A DNA stretch of 35,082 nt from Methylobacterium dankookense. GTDB lineage: Bacteria > Pseudomonadota > Alphaproteobacteria > Rhizobiales > Beijerinckiaceae. Positions 23,187-32,573 of this stretch are shown piece after piece. The position numbers and the translations under genes were made by a program. Location: the NCBI RefSeq assembly GCF_902141855.1, contig NZ_CABFVH010000051.1:1-35082 (forward strand), in the 5' to 3' direction. Position 1 is the stretch's first letter. Every line of letters starts with the position of its first letter. The notes beneath the pieces were generated by a model. The model was not told where the DNA came from, did not search any database, and saw only the letters and a program-made list of their open reading frames with translations.

Positions 23187-24017
23187 TTAGGGCGCCTCCT
23201 CCTGCGGCAGGCCGACGAGCCAGTCGTGCAGGGAAGCGGCCGCCGCCTCCCAGCGCGGCTCCAGCATGAGGGCATGGGCGAGGCGCGGGACGATGACCGG
23301 CCGCGCTCCGTAATAGGCGCCGGTGCGCCAGACCTCGTCGGCGGGAATGAAGCGGTCCTCGGCGCCGCCGAGGACGAAGCTGCGCGGGGCCTGCCAGGGC
23401 AGGGGGGCCCGGGGCGGCAGGCCCTGCAGCTCCGGCCCGATCAGAGGCGATTCCTCGCCGGCCCGCGCCATGAACCGGCGGAAGACCGCCTCCGGCACGT
23501 CCTCCGAGAACAGGCCCGCGCGCAGGATCGCGGGATCGGCATGGCGCACCCCGCTCGTGCTCAGGGTGAGCACCTCGCGGAACAGGGCCGGGCTCGTCAG
23601 GCTCATGCGCAGGGCCGAGAGGGCGAGGCCCCAGGGCGGCACCGAGGCGAGCAGGGCCATGGCACGGGGCCGCGCGCCCCGGCGCACCCAGTCCTGGATG
23701 ACGGCGCCGCCGAGGGAGTGGCCGATCGCCACGAGGGGGCCGCCGACCCGCTCCGCCGCTGCGTCGAGATCCGCGACGTAGTCTGAGAGCCGCCAGGAGC
23801 GGATCCGCTCGTGGCCGCCGCTGCCGCCATGCCCGCGCAGGCTGACCGCGTAGGCCTCGAACCCAGCCTCGGCGAAATAGGGGAGCACGTGCTCGTCCCA
23901 GATCCAGGCGCCGACGGCGATGCCGTGCACGAACAGGAGGCGCGGACCGCCGCGGGGCCTGCGCGGGCGCCGGTCGATGATCTCCAGCCGGATGTCGTGC
24001 GCCGATGCGGCGGCCAT
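23187..24017 (-). CDS. Alpha/beta-fold hydrolase
   Basis: A 276-residue soluble serine hydrolase. The oxyanion-hole motif is FVHGIAVGAWIW (His31-Gly32), the nucleophile is Ser101 in IGHSLGG, the acid is probably Asp221 in GGAEDRFIP, and the base is His248 in RLAHALMLE. SLRGHGGSGG is the usual loop after strand 4. The pattern is that of lysophospholipase- or esterase-like members; the substrate is not readable. It is divergent from cyanase across 246 bases, so the two could share a control region, though I see no clear operator. Confidence 0.85.
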   Translation of the reverse strand: MAAASAHDIRLEIIDRRPRRPRGGPRLLFVHGIAVGAWIWDEHVLPYFAEAGFEAYAVSLRGHGGSGGHERIRSWRLSDYVADLDAAAERVGGPLVAIGHSLGGAVIQDWVRRGARPRAMALLASVPPWGLALSALRMSLTSPALFREVLTLSTSGVRHADPAILRAGLFSEDVPEAVFRRFMARAGEESPLIGPELQGLPPRAPLPWQAPRSFVLGGAEDRFIPADEVWRTGAYYGARPVIVPRLAHALMLEPRWEAAAASLHDWLVGLPQEEAP

Positions 24018-24263
24018 GCCTCGATCCCGTCCCCGCCCCGTTCCGAGAGGCGTCTTCTACGCAGGAACGCGGTCCGCGGGGAGAGGCCTTTCCGGCCGGC
24101 CGGAGGCGCCCCGTGGCGCGGCGCTTGCTTGCCCGCGTCGTCGGATTCGGCCCCTCCGACCGACGTGCCGCGGCCGTCCTCGCCCGCCCGGGACACGGGG
24201 CAAGCGGGGCGGCCCGCACCGGAAACCGCCATCCAGCCCGCCGGGAAGCCCCAGAGAGACCCG

Positions 24264-24752
24264 ATGAAGCGCGAAGACCTCACCGAGAAGCTCCTCGACA
24301 TCAAGCGCGAGAAGGGCTGGACCTGGAAGCACATCCAGGAGGAGATCGGCGGCCTCTCGCCGATCCTGATCACCGCGGCCTGCATGGGCCAGATGAAGCT
24401 GCCCAAGGCGCAGGCCAGGAAGGCCGCCGAGCTGTTCGGCCTCTCCGCCGCCGAGGAGCGCATGCTCAACGAGCCGCCCTATCGCGGCTCGATCCCGCAG
24501 ATGCCCCCCACCGACCCGCTGATCTACCGCTTCTACGAGCTGGTGATGGTCTACGGCACGACCTGGAAGGAACTGATCCAGGAGGAGTTCGGCGACGGAA
24601 TCATGTCGGCGATCGACTTCAACATGACCATGGAGCGCGAGCCGAACAACAAGGGCGACCGGGTGAAGATGAACCTCTCGGGCAAGTTCCTGCCCTACAA
24701 GTACTACGGCAACGAGGAGGGCGTGCCGGATTACGGCTTCAAGGAGCCCTGA
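24264..24752 (+). CDS. cynS: Cyanate hydratase (cyanase)
   Basis: A 162-residue cytoplasmic enzyme that reacts cyanate with bicarbonate to give ammonia and CO2 (via carbamate). The N-terminal helix-turn-helix-like domain includes GWTWKHIQEEIGGLSPILITAACMG in two overlapping helices. The C-terminal catalytic domain has Arg89 and Glu92 in YRFYELVMVYGTTWK and Ser115 in GDGIMSAIDF, matching Arg96, Glu99 and Ser122 of E. coli; the end GKFLPYKYY is conserved. Family length is 150-160, which fixes the ATG at 24264, with GAGAG ahead of it. No carbonic anhydrase (cynT), cyanate transporter or CynR regulator is adjacent, so it probably serves detoxification of internal cyanate. Confidence 0.97.
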   Translation: MKREDLTEKLLDIKREKGWTWKHIQEEIGGLSPILITAACMGQMKLPKAQARKAAELFGLSAAEERMLNEPPYRGSIPQMPPTDPLIYRFYELVMVYGTTWKELIQEEFGDGIMSAIDFNMTMEREPNNKGDRVKMNLSGKFLPYKYYGNEEGVPDYGFKEP

Positions 24753-24791
24753 GGCCGCCGCTCCCTCCCGCGCCACGCGGGGGAGGGTCGA

Positions 24792-25181
24792 TCATGGCCG
24801 GCGCGCGGGCCCGATCCGCCCGCCCGCCGTGCCGAGCCCCGCCTTCGCGCCCGCCCGGTTGACCACGCCGAGGCGCAGCACCGCCTGTTCCAGATAATCG
24901 ATCGCGTCGAGGAGATGGGCGCGCGCGGCCTTCACCGCCTCGCCCTCCTCGGGCGGGGTCTCGGCGAGCTTGACCGCGGTGATCAGGACCCGGTCGCGCT
25001 CGTCCTCGATGCGGGGGTCGCGCTCCACGCGGCCGCGGATCTCGGCATCGAAGGCCTCGACCACCGCGAAGGGCAGGGCGTCCCGGCCCGCCGGCCCGGC
25101 GAAGGCGGCCGCAAGACGGCGGCCCGCCTCCGCCGCGCGCGCCAGGGCCTGCGCCGCCCGCGTCTCGCCATCCTCGCCCAT
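24792..25181 (-). CDS. Hypothetical 129-residue protein
   Basis: A soluble, Ala/Glu/Arg-rich, mostly helical protein starting MGEDGETRAAQALARAA. The centre has ALPFAVVEAFDAEIRGRVERD and RDRVLITAVKLAETPPEEG, and then LLDAIDYLEQAVLRLG. Amphipathic spacing suggests a helical bundle. I know no named family. GGAGG lies about 7 bases before the ATG. It is divergent from the CHASE-domain kinase, with 115 bases between, and its end is convergent with cynS (39 bases). Confidence 0.6.
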   Translation of the reverse strand: MGEDGETRAAQALARAAEAGRRLAAAFAGPAGRDALPFAVVEAFDAEIRGRVERDPRIEDERDRVLITAVKLAETPPEEGEAVKAARAHLLDAIDYLEQAVLRLGVVNRAGAKAGLGTAGGRIGPARRP

Positions 25182-25296
25182 CCCGCCTCCTTACGGCACG
25201 CCTCCACCCGCCGCGGGGTGGAGGCTGGCGCCTGCATCCGCAAGATGCCAGAGAGATTCGGAGTTCCCCGAGGCAGGATCGCATCCCATCCCCGCC

Positions 25297-28035
25297 CTGA
25301 CCCCACCCCGGCCGGCGCCGCCGCGCGCGGCCTCCTATCTCCTGCCGGCCGTGGTTCTGATCGCCGGGCTCACCGCCAGCGTGGCGGTGGCCCTGCAGCT
25401 CCGGCAGGTGAGCGGGGCCCGGGACCGCGACCGCTTCGAGCGCCTCGCCACGCAGCAGGCGGACCGCATCCGCGAGCGGCTCGACACCTATGTCGCGCTC
25501 CTGCGCGGCACGGCGGGGCTCTACGCGGCGAGCGAGACGGTGACGCGGGCGGATTTCTCCGCCTACGTCGCCCGCCTGCGCCTCGCCGACCTCTATCCGG
25601 GCACCCGCGGCATCGGCTTCGCCCGCCGCTTCCGGCCGGAGGAGGGGCTGGTGCTGGCGGAGGCGATGCGGGCGCAGGGCCTGCCCGAGTTCCGGCTGCG
25701 GCCGGACCCGCCGGGCACGGAGCCCAGCGCCATCGTCGCGCTGGAGCCCCTGGACCTGCGCAACAGCGCGGCGATGGGCTACGACATGTTCTCGGAGCCC
25801 GTGCGCCGCGCCGCCATGGCGCGGGCACGCGACACCGGCGAGGCGGCGCTCTCCGGCCGGGTCGAGCTGGTGCAGGAGATCGACCGGGACAAGCAGCCGG
25901 GCTTCCTCGTCTACCTGCCGGTCTATGCGGGCGGCGCGGTGCCGGAAACGGAGGCGGCGCGCCGGGCCGGCCTCGTCGGCTGGACCTACAGCCCGTTCCG
26001 GGCCGGCGACTTCTTCCCCTACGTCTCGATCCCCGCGGCGGCCGGGGGCGCGCCGGAACTCGCCTTCAGGATCCAGGACGGGCCGGAGCCTGGGGCGGAT
26101 CCGGGGGCGGACAGCCCGCTCTACGCCTCTCCGGCCTGGCCGCGGGCGGCGGAGGCGGGGGGCCTGACGGCGCGACGCAGCGTGCCCATCGCCGGGCGGA
26201 CCTGGACGCTCACCGCGACGACCACGCCCGCCTTCATGCGCGACCCGTCCGGCCAGGCCTGGCCCTGGATCCTCGGCCTCGGCGGACTCGTGACCCTGGC
26301 GCTCGGCGGCGCGGCGCTGGCGCAGGGCCGCGCGCAGGCCCGCTCGGAAGCGGCGCGCTTCGACTTGGAGGAGGAGCGGAACCGGCTGGAGCTCCTCAAC
26401 CGGGCCGGGCCGGCCCTCGTGGCCGAGCACGACGTCGAACGCCTCGTCCAGACGGTGATCGAGGCCGCGACCCGCCTCGTCGGCGGTGCCTACGGCGCCT
26501 TCTTCGAGCGGGTGCCGGCGGGCGCCGAGGGCAATGCGGAGGAGGTCTGGCGCCTGTTCAGCCTCACCGGCGGCCCGCGCGAGGCCTTCACCCGCTTCGG
26601 CCTGCCGCGGGCGACGAACCTGTTCAAGCCGACCTTCCTGGCCGAGGGCGTGGTGCGCTCCGACGACGTGGCGCAGGATGCCCGCTACGGCTCGCACGGG
26701 GGCATGCCCGCGGGCCACCTGCCGGTGCGCAGCTACCTCGCGGTGCCGGTGATGTCGGGCTCGGGCGAGACGCTGGGCGCCCTGCTGTTCGGCCATCCCG
26801 AGCCAGCCCGCTTCGGCCCGCGCGAGGAGCGCCTGATCACGGGCTTCGCCGCCCAGGCCGCGGTCGCCCTCGACAATGCGCGCCTGCTCACCTCGATCCT
26901 GCACGGGCAGCAGCGCTTCCAGGCCGCGATCCAGGCGGTGCGCGGCATCATGTGGACCAACGACGCCAACGGCCGCATGGCCGGCGAGCAGCCCGGCTGG
27001 GCCGCGATCACCGGGCAGTCCTTCGCCGAGTACCAGGATTTCGGCTGGGCCGACGCGGTCCACCCGGACGACCGGCAGCCGAGCGTCGACGCCTGGAACG
27101 CGGCGGTGGCCGGGCGCCGGACCTTCGTGCACGAGCACCGGGTGCGCTCGAAGGACGGGGCGTGGCGGACCTACGCGATCCGCGCCGTGCCGGTGCTCGA
27201 CGGGGCGGGCGCCATCCGCGAATGGGTCGGCGTCCACACCGACATCACCGAGCAGCGCGAGGCCGAGGCCGAACTCCGGGAATCGAACGAGGAGATCCAG
27301 CGCTACGCCTACATCGTCAGCCACGACCTGCGCGCGCCGCTGGTCAACGTGATGGGCTTCACGAGCGAGCTGGAGGCGGTGCAGGCGGATATCCGCGAGG
27401 CGACCGCCGGCCATCCGAAGGCGCCCCAGATCGAGGGCGACGTGGCGGAGGCGCTGGGCTTCATCCGCGCCGCCATCACCAAGATGGAGGCGCTGATCGC
27501 CGCGATCCTCAAGCTGTCGCGCGAGGGCCGGCGCAGCTTCCGGCCGGAACCCATCGACATGGCCGCGCTGATGCAGGGCCTCGCCGACGCGCAGCGCCAT
27601 CAGGCGGACGCGGCGGGCGCCCGCGTCGCGATCGCCGCCGACCTGCCCGACATCGTGGCCGACCGGCTTGCCGTGCAGCAGATCTTCGGCAACCTGATCG
27701 ACAACGCGCTCAAGTATCTCGACCCCACCCGCCCCGGCCGGATCACGGTCACGGGCGAGCCCATCGCGGGGGGCCGCGTGCGTTACGCGGTTGCCGATAA
27801 CGGCCGCGGCATCGCCCGGCAGGACCATGCCCGCATCTTCGAGCTGTTCCGCCGGGCCGGCGCCCAAGACCGGCCGGGAGAGGGGATCGGGCTCGCCCAC
27901 GTCAAGGCGCTGGTGCGTTCCCTCGGCGGGCGCATCACGGTCTCGTCGGAGCCGGGGATCGGCACCACCTTCAGCGTGACCCTGCCGCGCGACGGCGCCG
28001 CCGGGGCCGCGGCCCCGCCGCTCGCGGCCGAGTGA
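25297..28035 (+). CDS. Membrane sensor histidine kinase: CHASE-GAF-PAS-HisKA-HATPase
   Basis: A kinase of about 912 residues. After a first membrane helix (about 17-35) comes a periplasmic CHASE domain (about 60-250; YVALLRGTAGLYAAS, GFARRF, MGYDMFSEPVRRAAM), a second helix (about 322-345), a GAF domain (about 365-525), a PAS domain (535-655, ending HTDITEQREAEA), the H-box with His676 (YIVSHDLRAPLVNV) and the ATPase (N-box near 798, NLIDNALKYLD; G boxes DNGRGIA and GEGIGLAHV). CHASE domains bind small molecules such as adenine-type cytokinins or peptides. The start is uncertain: no ATG is in frame where the first helix demands one; CTG 25297 or GTG 25351 (which keeps most of the helix) are the options. 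It heads a three-gene signalling operon. Confidence 0.88.
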   Translation: MTPPRPAPPRAASYLLPAVVLIAGLTASVAVALQLRQVSGARDRDRFERLATQQADRIRERLDTYVALLRGTAGLYAASETVTRADFSAYVARLRLADLYPGTRGIGFARRFRPEEGLVLAEAMRAQGLPEFRLRPDPPGTEPSAIVALEPLDLRNSAAMGYDMFSEPVRRAAMARARDTGEAALSGRVELVQEIDRDKQPGFLVYLPVYAGGAVPETEAARRAGLVGWTYSPFRAGDFFPYVSIPAAAGGAPELAFRIQDGPEPGADPGADSPLYASPAWPRAAEAGGLTARRSVPIAGRTWTLTATTTPAFMRDPSGQAWPWILGLGGLVTLALGGAALAQGRAQARSEAARFDLEEERNRLELLNRAGPALVAEHDVERLVQTVIEAATRLVGGAYGAFFERVPAGAEGNAEEVWRLFSLTGGPREAFTRFGLPRATNLFKPTFLAEGVVRSDDVAQDARYGSHGGMPAGHLPVRSYLAVPVMSGSGETLGALLFGHPEPARFGPREERLITGFAAQAAVALDNARLLTSILHGQQRFQAAIQAVRGIMWTNDANGRMAGEQPGWAAITGQSFAEYQDFGWADAVHPDDRQPSVDAWNAAVAGRRTFVHEHRVRSKDGAWRTYAIRAVPVLDGAGAIREWVGVHTDITEQREAEAELRESNEEIQRYAYIVSHDLRAPLVNVMGFTSELEAVQADIREATAGHPKAPQIEGDVAEALGFIRAAITKMEALIAAILKLSREGRRSFRPEPIDMAALMQGLADAQRHQADAAGARVAIAADLPDIVADRLAVQQIFGNLIDNALKYLDPTRPGRITVTGEPIAGGRVRYAVADNGRGIARQDHARIFELFRRAGAQDRPGEGIGLAHVKALVRSLGGRITVSSEPGIGTTFSVTLPRDGAAGAAAPPLAAE

Positions 28036-28046
28036 GGACGAATTCC

Positions 28047-28481
28047 ATGCATCCCGTCTGCATCGTGATGATCGAGGACGACGAGGGCCATGCCCGCCTG
28101 ATCGAGCGCAACATCCGCCGGGCCGGCGTCAACAACGACATCGTTCCCTGCCGGACGGGAACGGAAGCCCTGGCTTATCTGTTCGGGCCGGACGGCTCGG
28201 GCGAGGCGAGCGCGCGGCGCCATCTCCTGATCCTGCTCGACCTCAACCTGCCGGACATGACGGGCCTCGACATCCTGGAGAAGATCAAGGCGAACGCGCA
28301 TACCAAGCGCTCGCCGGTCGTGGTGCTCACCACCACCGACGACGCGCGCGAGATCCAGCGCTGCTACGATCTCGGCGCCAACGTCTACATCACCAAGCCC
28401 GTCAATTACGACGGCTTCGCCAACGCCATCCGCCAGCTCGGCCTGTTCTTTTCGGTGATGCAGGTGCCGGAAAACCCATGA
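28047..28481 (+). CDS. Single-domain response regulator (Rcp1-like)
   Basis: A 144-residue receiver without an output domain. Acidic pocket IEDDEGHARL, phosphoacceptor Asp65 in LLDLNLPDMTG, conserved Thr in VLTTTDD and Lys117 in YITKPVNY. The long beta4-alpha4 region and the DLNLP core resemble Rcp1-type receivers that partner kinases with YIVSHDLRAPL H-boxes, such as the one just upstream. ATG 28047 has TGAGGA about 10 bases before it; a GTG at 28032 overlaps the kinase stop codon and would add 5 residues. It lies 11 bases after the kinase and 24 before the next gene, so the three genes are almost certainly one operon. Confidence 0.92.
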   Translation: MHPVCIVMIEDDEGHARLIERNIRRAGVNNDIVPCRTGTEALAYLFGPDGSGEASARRHLLILLDLNLPDMTGLDILEKIKANAHTKRSPVVVLTTTDDAREIQRCYDLGANVYITKPVNYDGFANAIRQLGLFFSVMQVPENP

Positions 28482-28505
28482 ACGCCGCCCGATGAGCCCC
28501 GCCCC

Positions 28506-29552
28506 ATGAGTTCCGACATGCCGGCGCGGGGCCGCATCCTCTACATCGACGACGATCCGGGCCTCGCGCGCCTCGTGCACCGGGCGCTTTCCGCGCGCGG
28601 CTACGCCGTCGAGGCGGTGGCGAGCGGGGAGGCGGGTCTCGCGCGGCTGGCGGAGGGCGGCATCGACGCCGTCGCCCTCGACCACCACATGCCCGGCCGG
28701 ACCGGGCTCGAGCTCCTGCCCGAGATCCGGGCCCTGCCCGACGCGCCCCCCGTCATCTACGTCACCGGCTCGGAGGACAGCCGCGTGGCGGTGGCCGCGC
28801 TGAAGGCCGGGGCGGTCGACTACGTCTGGAAGGACGTGCAGGGCCATTTCCGCGAGCTTCTCGGCGAGGCGGTCGACACGGCCCTGCGCCAGGCGGCGCT
28901 CCGCCGCGACAAGGAGCGGGCCGAGGCCGCCGTGCGCGAGGCGCGCGACCGGGCCGAGCTCCTGCTGCGCGAGGTGAACCACCGCGTCGCGAACTCCCTG
29001 GCGCTGGTGGCCGCGCTGGCGCGCATGCAGACCAACGCCGTCTCGGACCCGGCCGCCAAGAGCGCGCTGGAGGAGATGCAGGCTCGGATTTCGGCCATCG
29101 CGGGGATCCACCGGCGCCTCTACACCTCGCAGGACGTGGAGGCGGTTGAGATCGACGCCTATCTCGCGAGCCTCGTGGAGGAGCTCGAGGCCGCCATGAA
29201 AGCGGCGGGGCGCGACCACCCCATCCGCCTCAAGGCGGAGCCGCTCCGCCTCGCCACCGACAAGGCGGTCTCGCTCGGCGTCGTCGTCACCGAACTCGTC
29301 ACCAACGCCTACAAATACGCCTATCCGGCCGGCTCGTCGGGCGAGATCCGCGTGCACATCCAGCCGGAGGGCGGCGGCACGCTGGTGCTGACGGTGGCCG
29401 ATGACGGGGTCGGCTGGACGGGGCAGGGCACGCCGCGCGGCACCGGCCTCGGCTCCCGCATCATCCGCGCCATGGCGACGAACCTGCGCTCGCAGATCGC
29501 CTACGACGCGGACGGGCCCGGCACGCGGGCGGTGCTGCGCTTCCCGGCCTGA
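28506..29552 (+). CDS. Receiver-HisKA_2 hybrid kinase (response regulator with kinase output)
   Basis: A 348-residue cytoplasmic protein. An N-terminal receiver (1-120; DDD at 15-17, phosphoacceptor Asp59 in LDHHMPG, Lys109) is joined by a coiled coil (about 120-150) to a HisKA_2 kinase with phospho-His159 in LLREVNHRVANSLALV and an ATPase domain (N-box VVTELVTNAYKYAYPAG, G boxes DDGVGW and GTGLGSRII). Receiver-first architecture means phosphorylation by the upstream kinase could switch its own kinase activity and pass the signal to a further regulator. The stop codon lies inside a perfect 14-bp tandem duplication. HisKA_2/HWE kinases in this group often act on PhyR-type stress regulators; no phyR or ecfG is in the window. 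Confidence 0.9.
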   Translation: MSSDMPARGRILYIDDDPGLARLVHRALSARGYAVEAVASGEAGLARLAEGGIDAVALDHHMPGRTGLELLPEIRALPDAPPVIYVTGSEDSRVAVAALKAGAVDYVWKDVQGHFRELLGEAVDTALRQAALRRDKERAEAAVREARDRAELLLREVNHRVANSLALVAALARMQTNAVSDPAAKSALEEMQARISAIAGIHRRLYTSQDVEAVEIDAYLASLVEELEAAMKAAGRDHPIRLKAEPLRLATDKAVSLGVVVTELVTNAYKYAYPAGSSGEIRVHIQPEGGGTLVLTVADDGVGWTGQGTPRGTGLGSRIIRAMATNLRSQIAYDADGPGTRAVLRFPA

Positions 29553-29573
29553 GCGGGCCGGCCTGAGCGGGCC
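29546..29573. repeat. Perfect 14-bp tandem duplication including a stop codon
   Basis: GGCCTGAGCGGGCC occurs twice in a row. The first unit holds the TGA of the receiver-HisKA_2 gene. It lies in the 46-base gap to the convergent racemase-like gene. Probably a recent replication slip. Confidence 0.85.
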
Positions 29574-29598
29574 ACAGACCGAGCGGGGAGGCGGGCCG

Positions 29599-30354
29599 TC
29601 AGCCCGGCTCCCCCTCCCGGTGCTCGATCCAGGCGGCGAGCGCCGGGGACAGGCCGGTGGCGGGTTTCGGGCCGGGGCGGGCGAAGCGGCCCGAGGCGGG
29701 CGCGCGCGCGCCCATCCGCACCAGCGCCTGGGCTTGGCCCAGGGCGGCGGCGAGCGGGTCGACCAGCGGCACCGGCACCGCCGCCCCGACGCGCGCGGCG
29801 AGACCGGTGAGCGGCGCGCCCGCCAGGATCACCGCGTCGGCCCCGTTCTCGGCGGCGCGCGCGGCCAGCGCCACGATCTCGCTCTCCAGTTCGTGCTGCA
29901 CCTCGGTCACCGAGCGGAACTCGCCCTCGGCGGCGAGCAGTCCGGCGCAGCGGGCATGCAGCCCGGCCTGATGCACCGCGTCCTCGTACCAGGGCAGGAG
30001 CTTGCGCGAGAAGGTGACGATGGAGAAGCGCTGGCCCAGCATGCAGGCGGTGAGCATGGCGGCCTCGGCCATGCCGACCACGGGCAGGTCGAACAGCTCG
30101 CGGGCGGCGACGAGGCCCGGATCGCCGAAGGCGGCGATCACAGCGGCGTCGTGGCCGGCCTGGTGCTCGGCGAGCGTCTCCAGCACCGCGGCGCCCGCGA
30201 GCTGCGCCTCGGCCCGGCTCGCGATGTAGGGCAGGCCCCGCATGGCGGTGAGCGGGGTGACGCGCACGTCCGGCGCGAGGGCCGCCGCGGCGGCCTCGGC
30301 CATGCGCTCCGTCATCGCCGCGGAGGTGTTGGGGTTGAGAAGAAGGATCTTCAC
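29599..30354 (-). CDS. Asp/Glu/hydantoin racemase-family protein lacking both catalytic cysteines
   Basis: A 251-residue protein of the two-lobed Asp/Glu racemase superfamily, closest in pattern to hydantoin racemase (LLLNPNTSAAMTERM at the start, FGDPGLVAARELFDLPVVGMAEAAM, GQRFSIVTFSRKLLPWYED). Hydantoin racemases use two cysteines, in ACFGDPG and in LGCAG. Here they are Ala75 (IAAFGDPG) and Gly179 (ILAGAPLTG), so ordinary two-base racemisation is not possible. A subgroup with this AAFGDPG/LAGAPL pattern may exist, giving another activity or only ligand binding. It is the last gene of the GntR/ABC/amidohydrolase cluster, 39 bases after the amidohydrolase, so it should act on the same or a derived compound. 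Confidence 0.85.
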   Translation of the reverse strand: MKILLLNPNTSAAMTERMAEAAAAALAPDVRVTPLTAMRGLPYIASRAEAQLAGAAVLETLAEHQAGHDAAVIAAFGDPGLVAARELFDLPVVGMAEAAMLTACMLGQRFSIVTFSRKLLPWYEDAVHQAGLHARCAGLLAAEGEFRSVTEVQHELESEIVALAARAAENGADAVILAGAPLTGLAARVGAAVPVPLVDPLAAALGQAQALVRMGARAPASGRFARPGPKPATGLSPALAAWIEHREGEPG

Positions 30355-30393
30355 GAAAACGATGACCTTGTCCTGGAACTCGCGCGGCCTCTC

Positions 30394-31754
30394 TCAGCCG
30401 CCGGCCGCCCGCGCCCACAGGGCCGCGATGGCCGTTTCCGCCTCCCGGCGAACCGCTTCGGCATCGACCTTCGTCGGACGGCCGTCCTCGACCACGACCT
30501 CGCCGTCCACGATCACCGTCTCCACGTCGCGCCCCTGGGCCGTATGCACGAGGGTGCCGAGGGGGTTGCGCGCCGGCGTCAGGTGCGGGCGGCGCAGGTC
30601 GAGGAGCACGAGGTCGGCGCGCTTGCCCACGGCGAGGCTGCCGATCGCGTCCGCGAGCCCCATCGCCCGGGCGCCGCCGAGCGTCGCCATCTCGAACACG
30701 GTCTCCGGCTGCCAGTCGGCCGTGACCGCGCCCTGCTGGATGCGGCCGACGGCGAGCGCCCAGCGCATCACCTCGACCATGTCGGCATGCATGTTGTCGG
30801 TGCCGAGGCTCAGCCGCGCGCCGGCCGCGCGCAGGGCCTGGGTCGGCGCGATGGTGGCGCCCGTGGCGTTGCCCTTGGCGATATGCGCCACCGTGATCCC
30901 GGCCCGGCCGATCCGGGCGATGTCGTCGGCGCTCACATGGATGCAATGGGCGGCGAGCAGGCGGTCGTTCAGGAGGCCGACCTCGTCGAGCAGCTCCGGC
31001 GGGCTCAGCCCGTCCCGCGCGCGGATGCGGGCGAGCTCGACCTTGCTCTGCGAGAGATGCGTCGTCACCCGCAGGCCGGTGCGCTCCGAGGCCTCGCGGA
31101 TGCGGCGCAGGAAGGGCGTCGAGCAGGTGTCGGGGGCGTGCGCGGCGAGCTGCACGCCGATGCGCAGGTCCGACTTGCCCTCGTAGCGCTCGGCGAGCGC
31201 CAGCGCCTCGTCCAGCGTCCGCTCGCCGATCGCGTCCCGGTGCTCCCAGCGGCCGGTGGAGACCCCGCTGAAATCGACGTCGTGGATGCGCCCGCAGGAC
31301 CAGACGCGCAGGCCGAGCTCCGCCATGGCGGGGGTGACCACGTCGGCATGGACGAAGGTGTCGTTGATCAGCGTCGAGCCGAACAGCATCGCCTCGAGCG
31401 CCCCGAGCCGGGCGATCGCGTAGGCCTCGTCGGGGCGCACCATGTGCCCCTGCGGGATGCCCGGCGTGTAGGCGGGGGCGAAGCCGAGATCCTCGGCCAC
31501 GCCCCGCACCATGCTGAGATTGGCGTGGGTGTGGATGTTGAGGAGGCCGGGAATCGCCAGCCGCCCCGGCCGGTGCAGGGTCTTCCGCGCGGCCGGCGGC
31601 TCGCCCGCATCGGCCTCGATGCCGACCAGGCGGCCGGCCCGGATGCCGATCCGGGCATCGGCGATCGGGGCGGCGCCGGGCTCGCCCGTGAGCGCGGTGA
31701 CGCCGGTGACGAGGAGGTCGAGGGGTTCGGCTGGATTCGGGTCGTCCATGTCGC

Positions 31755-31758
<4 letters not shown>
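30394..31758 (-). CDS. Amidohydrolase-superfamily enzyme (cytosine/chlorohydrolase-like) with HxxQ variant
   Basis: A 454-residue metal-dependent hydrolase of the TrzN/AtzA/guanine-deaminase-like branch. Metal ligands: His76 and His78 (NIHTHAN), His234 (TTHLSQSK) and Asp321 (LGTDNMHAD); His207 (AAHAPDTCS) and His271 (AAHCIH) are substrate or catalytic positions. The usual glutamate of HxxE is Gln237 here, and the usual HCPxSN is AHIAKGN, so deamination as in guanine or adenosine-type enzymes is doubtful. The GTG at 31758 overlaps the ABC ATPase stop codon (GTGA); ATG 31749, with GGTGAG before it, is an equal option. Coupling to an amino-acid-type importer points to hydrolysis of an imported amide, ureide or N-heterocycle, which is an inference. 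Confidence 0.86.

Positions 31759-32566
<808 letters not shown>

Positions 32567-32573
<7 letters not shown>

Noticed and set aside
24739..27900. A 1053-codon minus-strand frame opposite the CHASE kinase
   Set aside because: Shadow of the kinase gene; the kinase frame has ordered CHASE, GAF, PAS and ATPase motifs.
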